Source: Sphingomonadales bacterium | GTDB taxonomy: Bacteria > Pseudomonadota > Alphaproteobacteria > Sphingomonadales > Sphingomonadaceae | Direction of reading: 5' to 3' | Assembly (NCBI GenBank): GCA_024636595.1 | Contig: JAGXGT010000098.1 | Span: forward strand, 1-29,660 | DNA length: 29,660 nt | Shown: positions 23,412 to 29,660 of the stretch, one piece after another | How the letters are laid out: each line of letters starts with the position of its first letter | Position numbering within the stretch: the first letter of the stretch is position 1 | Notes under the pieces: model-generated | Database searches by the model: none | What the model was told of the DNA's origin: nothing | What the model saw: only the letters and a program-made list of their open reading frames with translations | Program-made: the position numbers and the translations under genes

Positions 23412-24833
23412 ATGAGCGCCACACAAGCTGCGACATCGGTGACCAACACCGGGCAAGCCTATCGGTCCGGTGGGTATCGGAACTACGTCATTATTTCCTT
23501 GATGCTTCTGTACACGTTGAACTTCATTGACCGGATATTGATCGGTGTTGTTGCCCAGCCAATAATTGAAGAGTTCAAGCTGCAGGACTGGCAATTTGGT
23601 TTGCTGTCAGGCTTTGGCTTTGCGCTCATGTATACGGTGATGGGAATCCCGATTGCCCGTCTGGCCGAGCGCATGAACCGTGTCCGGATCATCGCGGCGA
23701 GTGTTATTTTGTGGTCGCTCATGACCGCATTATGCGGCATCGCCGGAAGTTTCCTGGCCCTTCTTGTGTTTCGGATCGGCGTGGGAATCGGCGAAGCGGG
23801 TCTTACGCCTGCGGCAAACTCCATCATCTCCGATTATTTTCCGCCGCGCAGCCGGGCGCGCGCGATTGCGATCTACACCATGGGCATCACTCTGGGCGGT
23901 GTGCTGGCCAATGCCTTTGGCGGACCGATTACCGAACTCTTCTCCTGGCGCGAGGCGTTTTTGGCGCTTGGCGTGCCCGGCGTTATTTTTGGCCTGATTT
24001 TCCTGTTTACGGTCGAGGAACCACCCCGTGGTTATGCGGACCCGCCGACGGCCACCAAACCCAGAAAAATGGGTATTGCCGACACGATCAAAGAACTGTC
24101 GGCCAAGCGCACGTTCTGGATCAATATGATCGCGGCCGCTCTGGTTGCCTTTGTCGGCTACGGCGTCAGCAACTTCCAGGTCGCATTCTTCCAGCGGGTT
24201 CACGAAATGTCCATCTCTGAAGTCGCTCTACAGATCGCAGTCCCTCTCGGTCTTGCCGCATCTTTCGGGGCTTTCATGACAGGTTATTTGACCGAGAGAA
24301 TGAGCGGCCGCTATCCCAACGTGGTCGCCTGGTTGCCGGGCGTCATGCTGATCATCTGCGTGCCGCTTTACTGGCTGGGGTTTACCACCGACAGTGTGCC
24401 TTTCGCGCTGACCGTGCTGCTGTTGGCGGCGACCCTGCATTACGGCTATCTGGGGGCCCAATATACGATCTGCCAGGGCGTTGCGAGCCCACAGTCAAGG
24501 GCAACCGCGGTCGCGCTGTTCCTGTTCATCGTCAATCTGATCGGATATGGCTGCGGCCCGCTGGTGATGGGGATTGTCAGCGACTTGCTGATGAACGCTC
24601 ATCTGGCTGGCTCTCAGTTTGCTGCTGAGCTGACCGGTCAGATCTGCAAAGGCAGGCCGGAAGATCTGGTGGCGACGCTCGGCGCGGCCAAGGCCGGGGT
24701 CTGCATGACCGCAAGCGCGGAAGGGTTGCGCTGGTCGATGATCTATATCGTCGGCATCTTCTTTGTCGCAGGCGGCATGTATATCTACGTCTGCAAAACG
24801 CTGCAAAAAGACCTTGTCGCGAAGATGAGCTAG
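23412..24833 (+). CDS. Major facilitator superfamily transporter (473 aa)
   Basis: Twelve-helix inner-membrane transporter of the MFS. Helix 1 is YVIISLMLLYTLNFIDRILI, with the Asp-Arg pair typical of Spinster-like members. The conserved loop 2-3 motif appears as GIPIARLAERMNR (about residues 78-90), and the motif B/C region RIGVGIGEAGLTPAANSIIS (about 120-139) is present. A cytoplasmic loop after helix 6 contains EEPPRGYADPP. AAGGAG precedes the ATG, seven to eight bases away; longer frames starting upstream are not needed. Five bases separate the stop from the thioesterase gene, so the two form an operon. The substrate is unknown; a carboxylate, lipid or CoA-pathway acid would fit the neighbour. 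Confidence 0.93.
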   Translation: MSATQAATSVTNTGQAYRSGGYRNYVIISLMLLYTLNFIDRILIGVVAQPIIEEFKLQDWQFGLLSGFGFALMYTVMGIPIARLAERMNRVRIIAASVILWSLMTALCGIAGSFLALLVFRIGVGIGEAGLTPAANSIISDYFPPRSRARAIAIYTMGITLGGVLANAFGGPITELFSWREAFLALGVPGVIFGLIFLFTVEEPPRGYADPPTATKPRKMGIADTIKELSAKRTFWINMIAAALVAFVGYGVSNFQVAFFQRVHEMSISEVALQIAVPLGLAASFGAFMTGYLTERMSGRYPNVVAWLPGVMLIICVPLYWLGFTTDSVPFALTVLLLAATLHYGYLGAQYTICQGVASPQSRATAVALFLFIVNLIGYGCGPLVMGIVSDLLMNAHLAGSQFAAELTGQICKGRPEDLVATLGAAKAGVCMTASAEGLRWSMIYIVGIFFVAGGMYIYVCKTLQKDLVAKMS

Positions 24834-24838
24834 ATCCC

Positions 24839-25273
24839 ATGGCGCGTCCGGAAGCATGGCAGCTGATTGCCGAAAACTATCCCGTATCCGTGGTCATGCA
24901 GACGCGGTTTCAGGATATTGATCCGAACCGGCATCTCAACAATGTCGCCTTTGCATCGATGTTCGAGAATGCGCGGGTGCGGCTGAACCGCGGGCTGCGG
25001 CCCTGGGCTGACCGGCCGAAGAACGAACGGAGCATGGTCGCGGCGGTGACTATCAACTATCTCCGCGAGGGGCATTATCCCGATGACGTCGAGATCAGCT
25101 CTGGCGTGAGCACCATCGGGACCTCCAGCTATGTGATCGCGCAGGCGATGTTCCAGAACGGACAGTGTATTGCCACCTGCGATTCGATCATCGTCTGCCG
25201 CACCGATGGCGAAGGCAAGCCGCTTCGACCAGAGGTGGTTGCCGAACTGGAGAAAATGCGGACGACGAGTTAG
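24839..25273 (+). CDS. Hotdog-fold acyl-CoA thioesterase (144 aa)
   Basis: A single-domain 4HBT/YbgC-like thioesterase. The active-site segment is QTRFQDIDPNRHLNNVAFAS (residues 20-39): the Asp in DIDPNRHLNN is the family catalytic acid, and HLNN is the common variant of the HVNN motif. The strand pattern SMVAAVTINYLREGHYPDDV (65-84) and the following beta sheet fit the hotdog fold. It would hydrolyse acyl-CoA or acyl-ACP in the cytoplasm. The gene follows the MFS gene by five bases. It ends 109 bases before the convergent crotonase gene, with a REP-like palindrome between. Confidence 0.92.
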   Translation: MARPEAWQLIAENYPVSVVMQTRFQDIDPNRHLNNVAFASMFENARVRLNRGLRPWADRPKNERSMVAAVTINYLREGHYPDDVEISSGVSTIGTSSYVIAQAMFQNGQCIATCDSIIVCRTDGEGKPLRPEVVAELEKMRTTS

Positions 25274-25290
25274 CAGCCTCCAAAGTCACT

Positions 25291-25361
25291 CCGTTTGCAC
25301 TGAGCCTGTCGAAGTGCTCCGATCGGCGTGAGGTGTCCTTCGACAGGCTCAGGACGAACGG
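25291..25361. repeat. REP-like paired palindrome, family B copy 1
   Basis: The arms at 25291-25314 (CCGTTTGCACTGAGCCTGTC then GAAG) and 25338-25361 (CTTCGACAGGCTCAGGACGA then ACGG) are inverted with 21 of 24 matches. It sits between two convergent genes, where it could end both transcripts. Its CGAACGG end recurs at 26228-26297. Confidence 0.8.
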
Positions 25362-25382
25362 CAATTATCGAGAAATCGCCAT

Positions 25383-26207
25383 TCAATCGGTAAAATTGGC
25401 GTCCCGCTTTTGCATGAACGCCATCACCGCTTCCACCTGATTGGGCGTACGCGCGACTTTATCCTGGCCCACAGACTCCGCCATCAGGATCTCGTCTTCA
25501 TTCATATCGGGCAGCTTGTTGATCAGATCCTTCGCCAATTGCACCGCCTGCGGATGCTTGCTGGCGATCTCTTTGGCAATTTCCATGGCTTTTGCGCGTG
25601 GGTCATCGGACAGATGGGTGACAAAACCCAGTTCCTTGCCTTCTTCGCCGGTAAAAATCCGGTTGGTGTAGGTGAGCTCGCGCAGGATATCGTCGCGGAC
25701 AAAGCTGCGCCAGGTGGTGAAGCTCCCCATATCGGGGATCAGGCCCCAGCGCATTTCCATGATCGACATGATTGAATCGGGCGCTACCACGCGGATATCG
25801 GCGGCACTGGCAAACTGCAGCCCACCGCCGATGCACGGCCCGTGGATCGCCGCAATAACCGGCGCCTTCAAGTTCCGCCAAAGCAGCACGATATGCTGAT
25901 ATTTATTCGCATTGCCAAAGGTGCGCTCGGTCAGGGTGTTGGCGAGTGGTGATTTTTCGCCATCCTTGCTGGTTTCGGTCGCTGCGGCAGCGGATGCGGT
26001 AAAACTGCCCATGTCGAGTCCGGCACAAAAGGCCTTGCCCTCGCCCGACAGGACGATGGCTCTTATGCCCTCCATCGCCGCCAGCTTTTCGCCCGCCTCG
26101 ACGATCGCATCAATCTGCTCCGCATCCAGCGCGTTCATCTTGTCGGGCCGGTTGAAGCGGACATCGGCGATGTGATCCTGCACGGAAATGGTGACGCGTT
26201 CTGACAT
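25383..26207 (-). CDS. Crotonase-family protein, dienoyl-CoA isomerase-like (274 aa)
   Basis: The crotonase fold is shown by RFNRPDKMNALD (17-28), GEGKAFCAGLDMGSF (55-69) and HGPCIGGGLQFASAADIRVV (122-141). At the hydratase Glu144 position the residue is Gln131. Glu151 in MEMRWGLIPDMGSF matches Glu164, and Asp159 falls where Asp204 of delta3,5-delta2,4-dienoyl-CoA isomerase lies. The Glu/Asp pair fits isomerisation better than hydration. An insertion after AGLDMGSF (ASAAAATETSKDGEKSP) is longer than usual. It is likely a fatty-acid or aromatic-acid beta-oxidation enzyme. The minus-strand neighbours upstream are two glutathione-linked proteins, separated by REP-like DNA. The start ATG 26207 has AAGGATG just upstream. 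Confidence 0.92.
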   Translation of the reverse strand: MSERVTISVQDHIADVRFNRPDKMNALDAEQIDAIVEAGEKLAAMEGIRAIVLSGEGKAFCAGLDMGSFTASAAAATETSKDGEKSPLANTLTERTFGNANKYQHIVLLWRNLKAPVIAAIHGPCIGGGLQFASAADIRVVAPDSIMSIMEMRWGLIPDMGSFTTWRSFVRDDILRELTYTNRIFTGEEGKELGFVTHLSDDPRAKAMEIAKEIASKHPQAVQLAKDLINKLPDMNEDEILMAESVGQDKVARTPNQVEAVMAFMQKRDANFTD

Positions 26208-26227
26208 TTTTCATCCTTTGCTCTGCC

Positions 26228-26297
26228 CCGTTCGCTGCGTGCGAAGTCGGGAAGCTTTATATTTCCAAAGTGTCTCGACTGCGCTCGACACGAACGG
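26228..26297. repeat. REP-like palindromic element, family B copy 2
   Basis: The element is bounded by CCGTTCG (26228-26234) and CGAACGG (26291-26297). It contains two internal hairpins: TTCGC...GCGAA on the left, and GTGTCTCGA...TCGACAC on the right. Ends and arm design match the element at 25291-25361. It fills most of the gap between the crotonase and HCCA-isomerase-like genes. Confidence 0.65.
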
Positions 26298-26313
26298 AAG
26301 TGAAGATTCGGTC

Positions 26314-26940
26314 TTATTTTGCACCCTGTTTAATCGCCCAGTTAACAAGCGGCAACTGATCATTGCCAAAATACATTCTTTCGCCGTCGCCGAACGGAAC
26401 AAAAATGCTAGGCGACCCATAGGCACCGCGGGCGATCGCCTCTTCGGTATTGGCGCGCAGCCGGTCCTTAATCGGCTGCTCCTGCGTCTTTGCAGCCAGA
26501 GCCGGGCCGTCCAGCCCCACCTCGTTGGCGATGGCGATCAGCACCTCAGGATCATCCAGATTGCGCTGCTCGCCAAAATAAGCGTTGAACGCAGCCGTGG
26601 CGAACTTGTGCAGCGCCGCCTGATCGTCTTCCAGCGCGCAGCAAAGCCGCATCGCGTGCACCGACTTGACCGGATGATGTTCACTCGGGAAATTCATCGG
26701 CAGGCCAGCCAATTTTGCCCAGTCCTTGAGCACGCGAAAACTGTGAACAAATTTGCGATTGTCGGGATTTTCACGCGCCGCGTAAACGTCCTGATTCACC
26801 GCATTGAACACGCCGCCGACCAGAAATGGTTTCCAGATAATCTCTGCGCCGTTGTGCTTGATGATCGGCTGGATATTGTGGAAGGCGAGACAGGTCCAGG
26901 GGGACGAGAGATCGAAATAGAATTCAACGGTGACGGTCAT
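26314..26940 (-). CDS. 2-hydroxychromene-2-carboxylate isomerase-like (kappa GST/DsbA-fold) protein (208 aa)
   Basis: The N-terminal thioredoxin-fold strand and helix VEFYFDLSSPWTCLAFHNIQ (5-24) carries Ser in place of the CxxC, as in HCCA isomerases and kappa-class GSTs. The helical insert follows (HPVKSVHAMRLCCALEDDQA). The C-terminal signature EAIARGAYGSPSIFVPFGDG (about 166-185) contains the cis-Pro and the GSPS/F family motif. The family binds glutathione and catalyses isomerisation in naphthalene-type degradation, though many members have unknown roles. The gene lies 110 bases after the YfcG-like gene on the same strand, separated by a family A palindrome. Confidence 0.9.
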   Translation of the reverse strand: MTVTVEFYFDLSSPWTCLAFHNIQPIIKHNGAEIIWKPFLVGGVFNAVNQDVYAARENPDNRKFVHSFRVLKDWAKLAGLPMNFPSEHHPVKSVHAMRLCCALEDDQAALHKFATAAFNAYFGEQRNLDDPEVLIAIANEVGLDGPALAAKTQEQPIKDRLRANTEEAIARGAYGSPSIFVPFGDGERMYFGNDQLPLVNWAIKQGAK

Positions 26941-26965
26941 ATATCAGTTCCCTTTGGTCATTGCC

Positions 26966-27038
26966 GTGTTCCGCACTTGATGCGGAACTCTGGAGGCCAG
27001 CGCATAGCCTCCCCGGCTCCGCATCAAGTGCGGAGCAC
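26966..27038. repeat. REP-like paired palindrome, family A copy 2
   Basis: The arms at 26966-26989 (GTGTTCCGCACTTGATGCGG then AACT) and 27015-27038 are inverted with 21 of 24 matches. They are nearly identical to the element at 10995-11070, including the CCGCACTTGATGCGG core. It lies between two same-strand genes and could attenuate or process their transcript. Confidence 0.8.
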
Positions 27039-27050
27039 CTATTGCACGTA

Positions 27051-27740
27051 TTACTCCTTCAACCCGAACAGCACTTTGCGTGCTTGCGCATCGTCCTGCG
27101 GATTGCGATTCAATTTGTCGCGGCCGATCGCCATCCCGCGCCGCAAGCCTTCGCGCTGTTTCAGCACCTCGTACCAGCGTTTCACATGGGTGAAATCATC
27201 CAGATTGATTTCCTGCCGCTTGTAGGTCTGCACCCATGGAAAACAGGACATATCGGCGATGCTGTAATCCTCGCCGGCGAGATAATCATTGTCTGCCAGT
27301 CGGCGGTCCATCACCCCGAACAGCCGCAGCACTTCCTTGCGATAGCGCTCGGTGGCATATTCGATCCGCTCCGGCGCGTAGAGTTTGAAATGGCCATGCT
27401 GTCCCATCATCGGCCCCAGCCCGCCCATCTGCCACATCAGCCATTCGGTGGCGGCAATCTGGCCGCGCAGGTCGTGGGGCAGAAATTGCTCCGCCTTGTC
27501 CGCCAGATAGAGCAGGATCGCGCCGGTTTCGAACACCGACACCGGTTCGCCGCCGTCGGCCGGTTCATGATCGACGATTGCGGGGATCCGATTATTCGGG
27601 CTGATGGCGAGAAACTCTGGGGCAAACTGCTCCCCCGCCCCGATGTTCACCCATTTGATATTATAATCGAGCCCGGATTCCTCGAGCATGACCGAAATCT
27701 TCCAGCCGTTCGGGGTGGGAGCGAAATAGAGGTCGATCAT
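27051..27740 (-). CDS. yfcG: YfcG-like glutathione S-transferase / disulfide-bond oxidoreductase (229 aa)
   Basis: The opening MIDLYFAPTPNGWKISVMLE closely follows E. coli YfcG. Thr9 and Asn11, which hold glutathione or glutathione disulfide in YfcG, are present. Next come FLAISPNNRIPAIVDHEPAD and GEPVSVFETGAILLYLADKA (GSH gamma-Glu site, SE/ET pair), then the alpha-helical domain with QMGGLGPMMGQHGHF and the N-capping box GEDYSIADMSCFPWV. Length fits the nu class (about 215-230). The enzyme would reduce disulfides with glutathione or conjugate it, in the cytoplasm. The start at 27740 lacks a clear ribosome binding site. It is first in the minus-strand run with the HCCA-isomerase-like protein. 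Confidence 0.92.
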   Translation of the reverse strand: MIDLYFAPTPNGWKISVMLEESGLDYNIKWVNIGAGEQFAPEFLAISPNNRIPAIVDHEPADGGEPVSVFETGAILLYLADKAEQFLPHDLRGQIAATEWLMWQMGGLGPMMGQHGHFKLYAPERIEYATERYRKEVLRLFGVMDRRLADNDYLAGEDYSIADMSCFPWVQTYKRQEINLDDFTHVKRWYEVLKQREGLRRGMAIGRDKLNRNPQDDAQARKVLFGLKE

Positions 27741-28044
27741 AGGTGTCGGACTTTCTGGACAATCTTTACAAACTTTACAGTGTTATGTTTTGAAATTCGG
27801 AATGGGCCAAATACCGGCGCCACTGCAATCAAAAACGGGTTTATTGGCCGCGTCAACATCATGCCGCAACTTGGCACAGAAGCATGGCTGTAGGACAGCA
27901 AAATATGGCATTGTTGCTGTGGACAGGTTACCCAAGCTGATCGAAAAGACAGATGTTCAGACCAGACTACCGGTTTACTGGAATGCGATCTTTTGTGGGA
28001 ATTGAAATGATTGCCACCGATGGCCCGGAACCGGAAGGCCCTAT
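27741..28044. promoter_or_regulatory. Divergent intergenic region, GST and TupA-like genes
   Basis: This 304-base gap has no convincing gene. A direct repeat CTTTACA at 27764-27770 and 27773-27779 (9-base period) lies 24 bases upstream of the GST start and could be a regulator site. The right end carries GGAAGG about six bases before the ATG at 28045. The rest is unremarkable. Confidence 0.4.
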
Positions 28045-28944
28045 ATGCGTAAACCTGTTGTGAACCTGCGGATCCTGCCCTCGCTGCCGCACTGGCTCGT
28101 CCCCTCTGCCATAGCCAGAATATATATCATTTATCTTTGGCGACATCATCGTTGGCCTAACCTGTTTAATCCGCGCCGTTTTTCCGAGCTTGTCCAGTTG
28201 CGCAAACTCAACGACCGCGACCCGATAATGCCGATCATGGCCGACAAGGTCGCGGCCAAGAAGCATGTCGGGCGGATTCTCGGCAAGAAATGGATCATTC
28301 CGACCTATTGGAGCGGTACAGATCTTCCTGACCGCCCTTCGTGGCCTTATCCCTTCATCCTGAAGGCGAGCCACGGCTGCAATCAGAATATCATCTGTCG
28401 CGATCAGGCCGACTGGGAAAAAGCGCGGCGACGGTCTGCAAAATGGTTGCGCACGCCCTATGGACTTTGGCTCGACGAATGGGCGTACCGGGACATTCCG
28501 CGAAGCTATATTGTCGAGCCCTATCTGGGCACCGCGTCGAAAGTACCCATCGATTATAAAATATATGTTTTCGGCGGCAAGGCCGCTTTCATTCAAGTGC
28601 ACCTGAACCGCTATTCCAATCACCGTTGGATCCTGTTTGACCGGCAGTGGAAACAGCTGTCGATGATGGGTGATAGCGATCTGCCGCCAGCCCCGAAGAA
28701 TTTGGATGAGATTCTGGACAGCGCAGAAAAAATCGCCGCGGACTTCGATTTCGCTCGGATTGATTTCTACGAAATTGCCGGACAACCGAAATTTGGCGAA
28801 GTCACCTTCTATCCCGGGTCCGGGCTTGATCCCTTCGATCCGGCTGAACTTGACTCTACGATCGGCGCGCTTTGGCTGGCCGCATTGGGTAGCCGTCCGG
28901 AACGCCAATATCCTGTCGGCCAATGGAAGCCGAAAACGGTCTGA
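28045..28944 (+). CDS. TupA-like ATP-grasp family protein (299 aa)
   Basis: The family is recognised from a helical N-terminus (WRHHRWPNLFNPRRFSELVQ), where the NPxxFSE-type segment is typical, then LMADK-like MADKVAAKKHVGRIL, then the ATP-grasp core PFILKASHGCNQNIICRDQA (104-123). Further motifs are the SYIVEPYLG strand, IDYKIYVFGGKAAFIQVHLN, and FDFARIDFYEI with GEVTFYPGSG, which carry the metal-binding acids. TupA-like proteins (PF14305) link an amino acid or acid to a polysaccharide or cell-wall polymer and often sit in capsule clusters. Here the gene stands alone, with GGAAGG before the ATG. The acceptor is unknown. Confidence 0.88.
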   Translation: MRKPVVNLRILPSLPHWLVPSAIARIYIIYLWRHHRWPNLFNPRRFSELVQLRKLNDRDPIMPIMADKVAAKKHVGRILGKKWIIPTYWSGTDLPDRPSWPYPFILKASHGCNQNIICRDQADWEKARRRSAKWLRTPYGLWLDEWAYRDIPRSYIVEPYLGTASKVPIDYKIYVFGGKAAFIQVHLNRYSNHRWILFDRQWKQLSMMGDSDLPPAPKNLDEILDSAEKIAADFDFARIDFYEIAGQPKFGEVTFYPGSGLDPFDPAELDSTIGALWLAALGSRPERQYPVGQWKPKTV

Positions 28945-28996
28945 ACGCGGGTGATCGGCGGCGCATCCTTTTTGGGCTTCTAACCCGAAACGGTAG

Positions 28997-29660
28997 CTAG
29001 CCCTTGCTGAGGAATTTCTTGATGTTCCGCGCAGCCTGACGGATGCGCTGTTCATTCTCGACCAGCGCGAGCCGGACAAAGCCTTCGCCTTCATCACCAA
29101 AGCCGGGTCCCGGCGCAACCGCCACTCCCGCTTCGGCGATCAGCCGTTTTGAAAATTCCATCGAACCCAGATGTTTGAACTGTTCCGGAATCGGTGCCCA
29201 GGCAAACATGCTGGCTTCGGGTGGCGGAATGTCCCAGCCGGCGCGGCCGAAGCTTTCGACCATGATGTCGCGGCGCTTCTTATACAGTGCCCTGTTCTCC
29301 GCAATGATATCCTGCGGGCCATTGAGGGCGGCAGTTGCGGCCACCTGGATCGGCGTGAAAGCACCATAATCCAGATAGGATTTCACCCGCGTCAGCGCGC
29401 CGATCAGTTGCTGGTTGCCGACGGCAAAGCCCATCCGCCAGCCGGGCATGGAATAGGTCTTGGACATGCTGGTAAACTCAACCACGCAATCCTTGGCACC
29501 ATCAATCTGCAGCATCGAAGGGGTCGGCGTGTCGCCGAAATAAATCTCGGCATAGGCAAGATCGCTGATCACCCACAATTTATGCTCGCGCGCAAAATCG
29601 ACGACCTTCTGGTAGAAATCGAGATCGGCGACATAAGCGGTCGGATTGCTCGGATAGCCC
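28997..29660 (-). CDS. Class I/II PLP-dependent aminotransferase, C-terminal part (truncated by window edge)
   Basis: The frame is open to the window edge, where the visible part begins GYPSNPTAYVADLDFYQKVV, the conserved NPT region of fold-type I aminotransferases. VISDLAYAEIYF holds the PLP-contacting Asp and Tyr, and TSMSKTYSMPGWRMGFAVGN holds the Schiff-base Lys and the phosphate-contacting Arg. The C-terminal domain includes the carboxylate-binding Arg in GEGFVRLALVENEQRIRQAA. The MSKTYSMPGWRMGF pattern fits the AlaC / LL-diaminopimelate aminotransferase-like group (alanine or related synthesis). The reading frame starts outside the window; the first ATG/TTG inside is not the real start. 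It ends 52 bases after the convergent TupA-like gene. Confidence 0.92.
   Translation of the reverse strand, partial: GYPSNPTAYVADLDFYQKVVDFAREHKLWVISDLAYAEIYFGDTPTPSMLQIDGAKDCVVEFTSMSKTYSMPGWRMGFAVGNQQLIGALTRVKSYLDYGAFTPIQVAATAALNGPQDIIAENRALYKKRRDIMVESFGRAGWDIPPPEASMFAWAPIPEQFKHLGSMEFSKRLIAEAGVAVAPGPGFGDEGEGFVRLALVENEQRIRQAARNIKKFLSKG

Noticed and set aside
26188..27893. Plus-strand open frames (345 and 310 codons) opposite the HCCA-isomerase-like and YfcG-like genes
   Set aside because: Antisense shadows of genes with strong family motifs.
27967..29118. 383-codon minus-strand open frame over the TupA-like gene
   Set aside because: It covers the ATP-grasp gene and part of the aminotransferase gene in another frame and shows no protein-like motifs.

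Overview
The window looks like a chromosomal segment from a Gram-negative alphaproteobacterium, most likely of the order Sphingomonadales (Sphingopyxis/Sphingorhabdus-like). The evidence is a moderately high GC content, a large TonB-dependent receptor, the conserved block pcm-like / tolC / popZ (DUF2497) / valS, and several short palindromic repeat families of a kind common in sphingomonad intergenic DNA. The genus is a guess from gene content and repeat style, not a computed result.

Layout. 1-405 (-): N-terminal part of a type II secretion ATPase (GspE), cut by the window edge. 587-5616 (-): a surface or uptake module of a TPR periplasmic protein, a proline-linked beta-helix lipoprotein and a 900-residue TonB-dependent receptor. 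5848-5921 (-): tRNA-Cys(GCA). 6173-14710 (+): pcm-like methyltransferase, TolC-type outer-membrane channel, PopZ-family polar organiser, a secreted S9 peptidase, a small crotonase and valyl-tRNA synthetase. The peptidase and crotonase sit between popZ and valS and are bordered by REP-like palindromes. 14815-18882 (-): a Met/Ala/Gly heptad-repeat exported protein, a HerA/DUF87 ATPase, and a tightly coupled TauE/SafE permease with a TIGR02186-type membrane-anchored protein. 18985-23108 (-): a run of five genes ending in an NfrB-like glycosyltransferase and an NfrA-C-like outer-membrane protein. It is preceded by two unrecognised small proteins and a LuxR-type HTH protein with a C-terminal membrane helix. 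23412-25273 (+): MFS transporter and hotdog thioesterase. 25383-27740 (-): crotonase with a dienoyl-CoA-isomerase-like acid pair, HCCA-isomerase/kappa-GST-like protein and a YfcG-like glutathione transferase. 28045-28944 (+): TupA-like ATP-grasp protein. 28997-29660 (-): class I aminotransferase, cut by the window edge.

Most of the window is ordinary housekeeping and envelope biology. The least ordinary part is 18985-23108, which reads as a reduced NfrA/NfrB-like glycan synthesis and export system: the glycosyltransferase ends where NfrB's C-terminal regulatory domain would begin, and the partner keeps only the C-terminal NfrA-like region without a TPR array. Second is the TonB receptor / beta-helix lipoprotein / TPR module with a palindromic leader. 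At DNA scale there are at least four families of paired palindromic repeats, one of which supplies the stop codon of a crotonase gene.
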